The notes below the pieces were generated by a model. The model was given only the letters and a program-made list of their open reading frames with translations. It was not told where the DNA came from and did not search any database. Both the position numbers and the translations under genes were made by a program. This document shows, one piece after another, positions 44,675 through 52,596 of a DNA stretch of 64,000 nt. The stretch lies in assembly GCA_024276305.1 (NCBI GenBank), contig JAJRXK010000093.1:1-64000 (forward strand). Direction: 5' to 3'. Source of the stretch: Candidatus Krumholzibacteriota bacterium (lineage in GTDB: Bacteria; Krumholzibacteriota; Krumholzibacteriia; JAJRXK01). Within the stretch, counting starts at the first letter, position 1; the number at the start of each line of letters is the position of its first letter.

Positions 44675-46588
44675 TCATCGCAACAGGGTGATGCGGCGAG
44701 TGTCCTGCTGGTCGAGGGCTCGAAGGCGCAGCAAATAGACTCCGCTCCCCACCTCACGGCCCGAAGAGTCCCGTCCATCGAAGAGTACCGCAGAGACTCC
44801 GGCCCCACGCCAACCCAATTCCCAATCGCGGACCCGACGGCCGGCCAGGTCGAAGAGCTCCAACTGCACCTCGCCGGGACGGTCGATCTCGAAGCGAATC
44901 TCGGTCCGGGGATTGAAGGGATTCGGGCGATTGCCCAGAAGCCTGACCCTCGATGCCCGCCCTGAACGCGGGGCCGCAGTGACCCCGCCGAGCTGGACCA
45001 CCAAGCCGGAGCCGTCGTGATCGACGACACAGAGTTGGGACCCCGCATCGAAGGTCCACTGACCGTGGGCCCCCGAATCCGCCTGGGCCACCCACTCTCC
45101 ACCGATGCGCACCCCCGACGGGGCTTGCGCGAGCTTGAGGGTCACTCGGGCGGGGCCGCTCCAAAGGGTCTCGATACGGGTGGGGCCGTAGACCACCGTC
45201 GTCGGCGAGGCTCCGTCCACCCTCAGAATGTGGTTCTCGTTGGCCGGCGCGAGGTCCGGCGCGTAGGCGAAGGCCTCGAGGAGGTAGAGCACCGTGTTGA
45301 AATTCTGCTCGTACCAGGTTTCGAAACCGAATCCCGGTTGGGAGAGCTCCCGAATGGTGGTCAGCATCCTCCCATCGTCGGAGGGCACGCTGCTCGCCGG
45401 AGCTTGACCATAAGTGAGGGTGTGGAGAGCCTCCCTCCCCAGTACCGCCCAGGTCGAATCGTAGAGAGCTGTCCCCTGCGTCGCCTCCGCCAGTTGCAAT
45501 TGGAGGAGCGCCCACTGCCCGGTCGCCGCATAGGTCGAATTCATCCAGGCCTGCCACTCCAGAAGAGCGGGAGCGTAGAGCCCATTCCCGTTCTGGATCC
45601 CATCGGGGGCCACGAAGATCGCCGTGGTGGTGTCGCGAATGGTGATCGCCATTTCCACATCCCCCGGCTGATTCCTGGCGATCAGGGCCGACGCGGTGCG
45701 TTCGGCGCTGTAGTGATCTCCCAGTCCCACGGACTCCGAACCGATGTCTTCGTAGAATCCCTCCCAGTGCATGTAGTCCGCACTGGCCGGATTCAGAGGA
45801 TTGTTCCAGAGCCAGGCCCAGGCCGCATCCGAAGCCGCGGTGTAGACCGGATTCGAGGTGCGCGCACCCATCTCCCCGAGCAAGAGGGCCGCCGGCACGA
45901 TGTGGCTGGTGTAGTCCTGCCGTACCAGACCGTCGGAGGGGCGGACCCGAAAGGGCCACCGTCCCGCATCCGCGACTCCGCCGCTCATCTGGGTGGCCAC
46001 ATAGGTGTCCGCGATCTCGGTCGCGGCCTGCAGGTAGAGAGCGTTGGCGGTGATGTCGTAGAGCCGAAGACATCGCAGACCGAACATGCCCGGCTTGTCG
46101 GACATGATGGAATCACCGTCGAAACCGCCTCCCATCACTCCATCGGTCTGCGTGCTGTAAACCCAATTCGCATAGAGATCGGTGGCCGGAGTCCGGCGCG
46201 CGATGAGCCATTGGGCCATTTGCTCCGCCCGCCCGAGCGCGGCGGTATCTCCGCTGTAGACCCACCAGTCCAAGAAGGCGTCGATCGCGACCGACGCCGT
46301 GTAGCCCGGATAGCTGATACTGGCATAACCCGGATAACCCACGGTACTGCTCCGCAGACGATCGTTGTGGCGGATGGCGTAGTGGTAGAAGTAGGGCGGC
46401 GCGACCGGGGCGAGAGGATCGTTGTCGTAATTGCGGATCCCGCCGATTCCGATGTCACTCTCGAGGAAGGTCATGACTTCGGCCGCGACCTGGGCGTGAG
46501 CCTTGAGCGGAGAGAGGGCCGCCGAGGCCCGAGCCGGCAGGAGGAGCGGCAAGAGGATGCAGAGCAGGAGTCGTGATGAGCGATTCAT
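44675..46588 (-). CDS. Secreted (alpha/alpha)-barrel-like protein with NPFNP/FlgD-like C-terminal domain
   Basis: Signal peptide; C-terminus RLLGNRPNPFNPRTEIRFEIDRPGEVQLELFDLAGRRVRDW...GVYLLRLRALDQQDTRRITLLR. Confidence 0.65.
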   Translation of the reverse strand: MNRSSRLLLCILLPLLLPARASAALSPLKAHAQVAAEVMTFLESDIGIGGIRNYDNDPLAPVAPPYFYHYAIRHNDRLRSSTVGYPGYASISYPGYTASVAIDAFLDWWVYSGDTAALGRAEQMAQWLIARRTPATDLYANWVYSTQTDGVMGGGFDGDSIMSDKPGMFGLRCLRLYDITANALYLQAATEIADTYVATQMSGGVADAGRWPFRVRPSDGLVRQDYTSHIVPAALLLGEMGARTSNPVYTAASDAAWAWLWNNPLNPASADYMHWEGFYEDIGSESVGLGDHYSAERTASALIARNQPGDVEMAITIRDTTTAIFVAPDGIQNGNGLYAPALLEWQAWMNSTYAATGQWALLQLQLAEATQGTALYDSTWAVLGREALHTLTYGQAPASSVPSDDGRMLTTIRELSQPGFGFETWYEQNFNTVLYLLEAFAYAPDLAPANENHILRVDGASPTTVVYGPTRIETLWSGPARVTLKLAQAPSGVRIGGEWVAQADSGAHGQWTFDAGSQLCVVDHDGSGLVVQLGGVTAAPRSGRASRVRLLGNRPNPFNPRTEIRFEIDRPGEVQLELFDLAGRRVRDWELGWRGAGVSAVLFDGRDSSGREVGSGVYLLRLRALDQQDTRRITLLR

Positions 46589-46656
46589 GGAAACCCAGGG
46601 GCAGAGGGACGAATGGGTCCGTCCATGCTAGCACAAATCGGACGCGGTGAGGCCGT

Positions 46657-48087
46657 TCAGGCCTCGAATTGGCGGCGCAGCTGCTCGACCAGCGACGCTC
46701 GCGGCACCCGGAATTGGCCGGGGCGTTCCTCGATCCACTGATCTCGATCGCTCACCGCAGCGGAGGCCTTCTTCCCCTCGTCGAGGTCCTTGACCGTGAC
46801 CTCACCGGCTTCGAGCTCATCGCTCCCCAAGATGACCGCGAAAGGAATCTTCCAATCACTGGCGTACTTCAGCTGGTCGCCCAGCTTGGCTTTGGGCTTG
46901 AGGTAGATCTCCGCCCGCAGTCCGGCCTGGCGCAACTCGGTCACCAGGCTCAGATACTCGGCCAACATCTTGCGATCCATGGTGGTCACCAGAACCTGGG
47001 TCCCCGATCGATCCAGAGACTCGGCGCGGAGGGCATCCAGGGCGGCCAGCAATCGATCCACACCGATCGACGCGCCCACCGCCGGCAACTGCTCCCCACT
47101 GAAGCGTGAAACCAGTTCGTTGTACCGACCGCCCCCCATGATGCTTCCGAATTCGGGGAGGTCGTCGAGAGTCGCCTCGAAGATCGGACCGGTGTAGTAA
47201 TCCATTCCCCGAGCCAGACGGGGTGCAAAGCGGATCCGCTGCGTCGGTGCTCCCAGGGCCTGCACGAAGGTGCGCAGCTGCTCGACTTGGTTCAGCGCCT
47301 CGTCGGCTCCCTTGACTCCGTCCAGATGATCCCGAATGCGCGCCAATAGCTCGTCGTCCTCGTCGCCATCGATCTCCAGGAAATCGAGCACCGCGTCGAT
47401 CTGCGATTCCGGCAGGTCCAGGCCCGGGATCCTGGCCCCGCTCTCCGCATCGGTGCGCCCTGCGCCAAGCTCGCAGCGCACCCCCTCCATCCCGATCTTG
47501 TCCCCCTTGTCCAGAACCCGAATCACCGCGATGAACATCTTCGGGTCCACACCAGACCGGGTGAGGACCGCGTTGAGAATGCCTCGGTGGTTCCAGTGGA
47601 TGTGGTAGCCGGGCAATCCCAGGGCCTCGAGCACTTGGCCCATGGCCACCAGGATCTCGGCGTCGGCCATCATCGACGGAGTTCCCACCACATCGATGTC
47701 GAATTGGGTGAACTCCCGAAAGCGTCCGGCGCCCGGCTTGTCGATTCGGAAGACCGGGCCCGTCTGATAGCGCTTGAAGGGCCGACGCAGTTGGGGGTTG
47801 GCGGCCACGAAACGGGCGAGGGGGACCGTCAGGTCGAAGCGCAGCCCGAGATCGACATCCTCTTCTGCGTGGTGCCAGGTGAAGATGCGCTGGGAGGTCT
47901 CGCCGGCCTTCGACCCGGTCAGCGTCGATGCGAATTCGACCACTGGAGTTTCGAGCGGCCGAAAGCCGAAGGTCTCGAAGACGGCACGCGCCGTCTCGAC
48001 CAGAGCCTGCCGCTCTCGGACCGAGCGCCCCAGTTGATCCCGCATGCCCTTGACCAGGCGCGGCTCGATGCGCTTTCCCTTGGACAT
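46657..48087 (-). CDS. hisS: Histidyl-tRNA synthetase, resembling the divergent alphaproteobacterial type
   Basis: GLRFDLTVPLARFVAANPQLRRPFKRYQTGPVFRIDKPGAGRFREFTQFDIDVVGTPSMMADAEIL...RLARGMDYYTGPIFE. Confidence 0.9.
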   Translation of the reverse strand: MSKGKRIEPRLVKGMRDQLGRSVRERQALVETARAVFETFGFRPLETPVVEFASTLTGSKAGETSQRIFTWHHAEEDVDLGLRFDLTVPLARFVAANPQLRRPFKRYQTGPVFRIDKPGAGRFREFTQFDIDVVGTPSMMADAEILVAMGQVLEALGLPGYHIHWNHRGILNAVLTRSGVDPKMFIAVIRVLDKGDKIGMEGVRCELGAGRTDAESGARIPGLDLPESQIDAVLDFLEIDGDEDDELLARIRDHLDGVKGADEALNQVEQLRTFVQALGAPTQRIRFAPRLARGMDYYTGPIFEATLDDLPEFGSIMGGGRYNELVSRFSGEQLPAVGASIGVDRLLAALDALRAESLDRSGTQVLVTTMDRKMLAEYLSLVTELRQAGLRAEIYLKPKAKLGDQLKYASDWKIPFAVILGSDELEAGEVTVKDLDEGKKASAAVSDRDQWIEERPGQFRVPRASLVEQLRRQFEA

Positions 48088-48118
48088 GGGATGGGCCCGG
48101 ATTCAGCGGAAGTAAGAA

Positions 48119-48195
48119 TGGTACTGGCGGGTGGATTCGAACCACCGACCCCCAGATCCACAATCTGGTGCTCTAACCAACTGAGCTACGCCAGC
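48119..48195 (-). tRNA. tRNA-His (anticodon GTG), encoded CCA, A73, G1:U72
   Basis: GCTGGCGTAGCTCAGTTGGTTAGAGCACCAGATTGTGGATCTGGGGGTCGGTGGTTCGAATCCACCCGCCAGTACCA folds into a full cloverleaf. Confidence 0.95.
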
Positions 48196-48270
48196 CCACG
48201 GATCTCACAGTAAAGCGCCGCCCCAGAGGGGTGTCAAGGCGAGGCGGAGCCACCCAGCCCGTCCCCCGGC

Positions 48271-49695
48271 TCAGCTCCCATCGGACTCCGGAAGGGCTTG
48301 GCCGGTGACTTCGAGCAATTCCCACTCGTCCCAGACCTCACGAACTCGCCAGGGCACCGAGCCCAGATCTTCGGCGATCTGATCGTGCTTGCGACGCGGG
48401 GACAGAATCACATCGCCCGGGTGCAAGCGCTGGGCCAGATCCCAATCATCGGCCCACCACTGATGCCGCTGCTGCGGCGTCGCGAAACGCAGCTCACGAT
48501 GAAGATTCCGGGTCGCCACCGACCGCCCCAAGTAGAAGGGCAGGCTCTCGGGAAGAGTGTGGTTGACGATCACCTGCTCGGCCCCCGGAGGAATGGCCTC
48601 GGCGAGTTGACGGGTGACCGGCCAGATGCTCTCGACCCGGGACAATCCCAATGGCAGCAGAAGCATCAACCCCAGGGCCAGTCCGCAACGCTGGCGCAGC
48701 CATCGCGCCGGCTCGACTCGGGCCGCCAGAATGGCCAAGAAGATGACCAATGGGAGCAAGTAGTTGGGCCGCTTGGATACACTCCACTGCAGCACCAGCG
48801 CTGGCAGCAGGATGCAAAGCCAGAGGAGAGAGGTCGTGGTTCTCCTTCTCAGCTCCTGGCGCAGGGCGCGCAGCGCTTCGGGAATCCAGGGAAGCACCAT
48901 CAAGGGCAGCACCACGAGGTAGTACCACCACGCTTCGCTTCGGGCGTGGTGGTTGGTCAGAACGCGGTCGTGGGTCTCCGCTCCCATCCAGTAGTCGAGA
49001 ATCCCAGGATGCGCGTGGCGCGCCCACGCGAACCAGGGCCAGGCCAGGACGATCCCGCAGGCGAGAGAGAGCCCGAGCACGGCCGCCGCGCGTCGGTGGC
49101 GCAGCGGGTGACGAAGCCACCAAAGCACCGCGGGCAGAAGAGTCCACAGGAAGATGATGTGGCCCTTGGCCAGAATCCCGACCGCGAATCCCACCGCGCC
49201 CACCGAGACTCGCAGGGCCATCTTTCGGTCGGAGTCCATCACCGACCAGATCACCGCCAGAATGCCTGCGGCCAGATGGACGTCTCCGCTGGGAAGTCGT
49301 GCCTGCCCGACGAAGAGAGGGGAGGCCAGGAGCAGGAAGGTCAGACGCGAGCTTTCGACCGGAGAAGCTCCTCGGCTGCGCCCAATGGCGAGGGCCAGCA
49401 GGAGCGCGATCCACGCCGCCACGGTGGCCGGCAAACGAGCCGCCCATTCTCGATCGGGCAGAAGCTTCAAACTCGCGGCGATGGCCCAATAGGCCCACGG
49501 GGGTTTGGTGAAGTGGGGAAGCCCATCGAAATTGGGTTCGAGCCAATTCCCGCTTCGGACCATCTCCGCTCCGACGGAGACATAACGGCCCTCGGTGCTC
49601 TCGGTCAGTGGAGTCCAGGCCAGACCGGCCAACCACAATCCCACCCCGAGGACCAACCACCCCCAGCGGACCCCTTTCCTCGACTCCCGCCTCAT
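48271..49695 (-). CDS. Glycosyltransferase family 39 (ArnT-like) membrane protein
   Basis: TESTEGRYVSVGAEMVRSGNWLEPNFDGLPHFTKPPWAYW; many TMs. Confidence 0.87.
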   Translation of the reverse strand: MRRESRKGVRWGWLVLGVGLWLAGLAWTPLTESTEGRYVSVGAEMVRSGNWLEPNFDGLPHFTKPPWAYWAIAASLKLLPDREWAARLPATVAAWIALLLALAIGRSRGASPVESSRLTFLLLASPLFVGQARLPSGDVHLAAGILAVIWSVMDSDRKMALRVSVGAVGFAVGILAKGHIIFLWTLLPAVLWWLRHPLRHRRAAAVLGLSLACGIVLAWPWFAWARHAHPGILDYWMGAETHDRVLTNHHARSEAWWYYLVVLPLMVLPWIPEALRALRQELRRRTTTSLLWLCILLPALVLQWSVSKRPNYLLPLVIFLAILAARVEPARWLRQRCGLALGLMLLLPLGLSRVESIWPVTRQLAEAIPPGAEQVIVNHTLPESLPFYLGRSVATRNLHRELRFATPQQRHQWWADDWDLAQRLHPGDVILSPRRKHDQIAEDLGSVPWRVREVWDEWELLEVTGQALPESDGS

Positions 49696-50453
49696 CGTCG
49701 GGCTTCGTACTCTCGGAGGAAGCGACGGACGCGGAGGAGGTCGCGGGCCGACTTCAATCCTCGACCCAGGTTGGTGTACTTGCTCTCCCCGTGCTGACGG
49801 GGATGGTGAGAGACCGGTACCTGCGCAATGCGGGAACCCATTCGCTCGATCACCGCCGGCAGATAACGGTGCATGTTGGGCAAGGGAGGGATCTGCCGCA
49901 ATACTGCTGCTTTCACCACCCGGGTGCTGCACCCCACATCGATGATGGTGTCGTGGAGCGATGCTCGCCGCACCGCATTGGCGAATCGGCTGGCCCAGCG
50001 ACGACCCAGAGAATCCCGCCGCTGGGCCCGGATTCCCAGCACCGCATCATAACCCTGTTGGGCCGTGCGGTAGAGATCGGGCAGATCCTGAGGGTCGTTC
50101 TGCAAGTCGCCATCCAGGTGCGCGATCCACGTCCCCTTCGCCAGCGCCAGACCGTCCCACAGCGCCGGGGTCTGTCCTCCGCGTTCGGGCCGCCGCAACA
50201 CCTTCAGACGGGGATGATCCGTCTGCAGCTCCGCGAGCACTTCCGCACTGCCATCGCTGGATCCATCGTCGACAATGATGAATTCGGCCGAAGGAATCGA
50301 GCCGTCGGGAAGGCTCTTCTCGAGGCGAGCCACGAGTTCGGGCAGCGAGTCTCGTTCATTCAGACAGGGAATGACGACCGAGAGGAGGGGGAGACGACTG
50401 TCGGAGTGGCCGGTGATGAGCGTGTCCTTGGCCCGGGAATGGAAGTGGCGCAT
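49692..50453 (-). CDS. Glycosyltransferase family 2 (dolichyl-phosphate mannose synthase-like)
   Basis: LLSVVIPCLNERDSLPELVARLEKSL...FIIVDDGSSDGSAEVLAEL...GTWIAHLDGDLQNDPQDLPDLYRT; 4-bp overlap with the GT39 gene. Confidence 0.93.
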   Translation of the reverse strand: MRHFHSRAKDTLITGHSDSRLPLLSVVIPCLNERDSLPELVARLEKSLPDGSIPSAEFIIVDDGSSDGSAEVLAELQTDHPRLKVLRRPERGGQTPALWDGLALAKGTWIAHLDGDLQNDPQDLPDLYRTAQQGYDAVLGIRAQRRDSLGRRWASRFANAVRRASLHDTIIDVGCSTRVVKAAVLRQIPPLPNMHRYLPAVIERMGSRIAQVPVSHHPRQHGESKYTNLGRGLKSARDLLRVRRFLREYEARR

Positions 50454-50636
50454 CGAGGGGGCTCAGATTAGTGCCGCCCCCACCCCGCAGCAAGGTCCTT
50501 CGCGGGAGTCCGCGAGGACCCCAGGCCCAGGACCTCCCCTCCCAAGATCGGCTTCGCGCCGGAGATGCTTCGGCGTATGGTGGGTGAACGCACCAAAGAT
50601 CGATTCCAGCGAGTGTTCGACAAGGAGAGATCGCCG

Positions 50637-52304
50637 ATGTCCTCGCAGAAGACGCCGCGCACGGCCACTCATACCCCCCGCATCCCCGGCATCGTGGAGA
50701 AGTGGTCGGTGAAGGCCTTCTACACCACGGCCTTGGTTGGCTGGCTGATCGTGGCGGCCCTGAGCTGGATCCATCCCTGGTTCGGCCTTCTCGCCATCGG
50801 CCAGTTGATCTTCACCGCCATGGGGATCGAGGACCGGGTCCAGACCCGCCACGCGGTCCGCCGCAACTTTCCGGTACTCGGACGCTTTCGCTATACCCTC
50901 GAAGGTCTCCGCAACGAACTTCGGCAATACTTCTTCGAAGAAGACGACGACGAGAACCCCATCAGCCGAGAAAAACGCGCCATCGTCTACGCCCGATCGA
51001 AGAATCAGCTCGACACTCTGCCCTTCGGCACGAGGCACGATGTCTATCGACAAGGATACGAGTGGATCAATCACAGCCTCAACGCACGCAACGCATCGGG
51101 CGAGGAGTTGCGGGTCCGCATCGGCGAACACAGTTCCTGCACTCAGCCCTACGACGCATCCCTGCTGAACATCTCCGCCATGAGCTTCGGTTCTCTGAGT
51201 CGCCATGCCATCGAGGCCCTGAACCGAGGAGCCAAGGCCGGGGGCTTTTACCACAACACCGGCGAGGGAGGAATCTCACCCTACCACCAGCGGGGTGGAG
51301 GGGATCTGGTGTGGCAGATCGGCACCGGATACTTCGGTTGCCGTGGCCCGGATGGCGGATTCGATCCCGACCGATTTCGAGAGAGCGCGAAGTCCCCTCA
51401 GGTGAAGATGATCGAGATCAAACTGTCGCAAGGAGCCAAGCCGGGCCACGGCGGGATCCTCCCCGCGCAGAAACTCACCGAAGAGATCGCCGCAATCCGC
51501 GGCGTCCCCATGGGACAAGACGTCCTCTCTCCGCCCGCGCACGATGCCTTCGATGACCCCACCGGCCTGCTTCATTTCGTCGAGAATCTGCGCGAGCTCT
51601 CCGGAGGCAAGCCCGTCGGCTTCAAACTCTGCATCGGCAATCCCACCGAATTCCTGGGAATCCTCAAGGCCATGGTCGAGACCGGAATTCGACCCGACTT
51701 CATCACCATCGACGGCGGAGAGGGCGGCACCGGTGCGGCTCCGCTGGAGTTCAGCAATTCCGTGGGAACACCCCTGATCGATGGTCTGGTCTTCGCCAAC
51801 CACGCCCTGGTCGGAGCGGGGCTGCGCGACCAGGTGAGGATCATCGCGGCCGGAAAGATCACCACCGGATTTCATATCGTGAGATTGCTCGCTCTGGGAG
51901 CAGACCTCTGCAATGCAGCCCGGGCAATGATGTTCGCGCTGGGTTGCATCCAGGCTCTCAAGTGCAACAGCAACCATTGCCCGGTGGGAGTCGCCACCCA
52001 AGATCCCGGACTCGTCCACGGGCTGGTGGTGGAAGACAAGGCGCCTCGAGTGGCCGAATTCCACCGCAAGACCATCGAATCGGCCTACGAGCTCCTGGGA
52101 GCTGCGGGGTTGGAGAGCCCGGCTCAATTGTGCCCCCATCACCTCCTGCGACGGGACGGTGCCGGGCAGGTCAGAAGCTACGAAGAGCTCTATCCCACTC
52201 CGCCTTCGGGGAGCCTGCTCAATCGCGAGGGTCCGTCGCGGATGCAATTGCTGTGGGATTCTGCGACGTCGAATCGTTTTGGACCGGGGCTCCGCAGCTC
52301 CTGA
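50637..52304 (+). CDS. FMN-binding glutamate synthase family protein
   Basis: ISAMSFGSLSRHAIEALNRGAKAGGFYHNTGEGGISPYH...FITIDGGEGGTGAAPLEFSNSVGTPL...CIQALKCNSNHCPVGVATQDP. Confidence 0.93.
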   Translation: MSSQKTPRTATHTPRIPGIVEKWSVKAFYTTALVGWLIVAALSWIHPWFGLLAIGQLIFTAMGIEDRVQTRHAVRRNFPVLGRFRYTLEGLRNELRQYFFEEDDDENPISREKRAIVYARSKNQLDTLPFGTRHDVYRQGYEWINHSLNARNASGEELRVRIGEHSSCTQPYDASLLNISAMSFGSLSRHAIEALNRGAKAGGFYHNTGEGGISPYHQRGGGDLVWQIGTGYFGCRGPDGGFDPDRFRESAKSPQVKMIEIKLSQGAKPGHGGILPAQKLTEEIAAIRGVPMGQDVLSPPAHDAFDDPTGLLHFVENLRELSGGKPVGFKLCIGNPTEFLGILKAMVETGIRPDFITIDGGEGGTGAAPLEFSNSVGTPLIDGLVFANHALVGAGLRDQVRIIAAGKITTGFHIVRLLALGADLCNAARAMMFALGCIQALKCNSNHCPVGVATQDPGLVHGLVVEDKAPRVAEFHRKTIESAYELLGAAGLESPAQLCPHHLLRRDGAGQVRSYEELYPTPPSGSLLNREGPSRMQLLWDSATSNRFGPGLRSS

Positions 52305-52353
52305 CGGCATTCTCGTTTTTCTTCGGCTCGACCGAGCCTTGGTGGGGAACCGC

Positions 52354-52440
52354 TCAGGTCGGAACTCCCAGTCGAGGCAGAACCCAGTACTGCAGCCCGA
52401 CATAGGCCACGAGCACTCCAACCACCATCAGAGCATCCAT
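52354..52440 (-). CDS. 28-aa single-TM small protein (MDALMVVGVLVAYVGLQYWVLPRLGVPT)
   Basis: ATG preceded by AAAGGA at good spacing; hydrophobic TM; divergent from the gene at 52597. Confidence 0.5.
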   Translation of the reverse strand: MDALMVVGVLVAYVGLQYWVLPRLGVPT

Positions 52441-52596
52441 GTCGATCCTTTCGTAGTGAGGACAGTATAGGCGATACGTGACCATTCCGCGTCCGTGACC
52501 GCAGAACGCCCTGATCCCGAAGACTCCCGATCGGGAGTTCGCGGTCCAGATCCGAAGAATGCCATAGCATATTGTTCCACTGCAGAAGGGCAGGTC

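Noticed and set aside
48298-49797. 499-aa plus-strand ORF antisense to the GT39 glycosyltransferase
   Set aside because: Q/R/P/G-rich shadow ORF without motifs.
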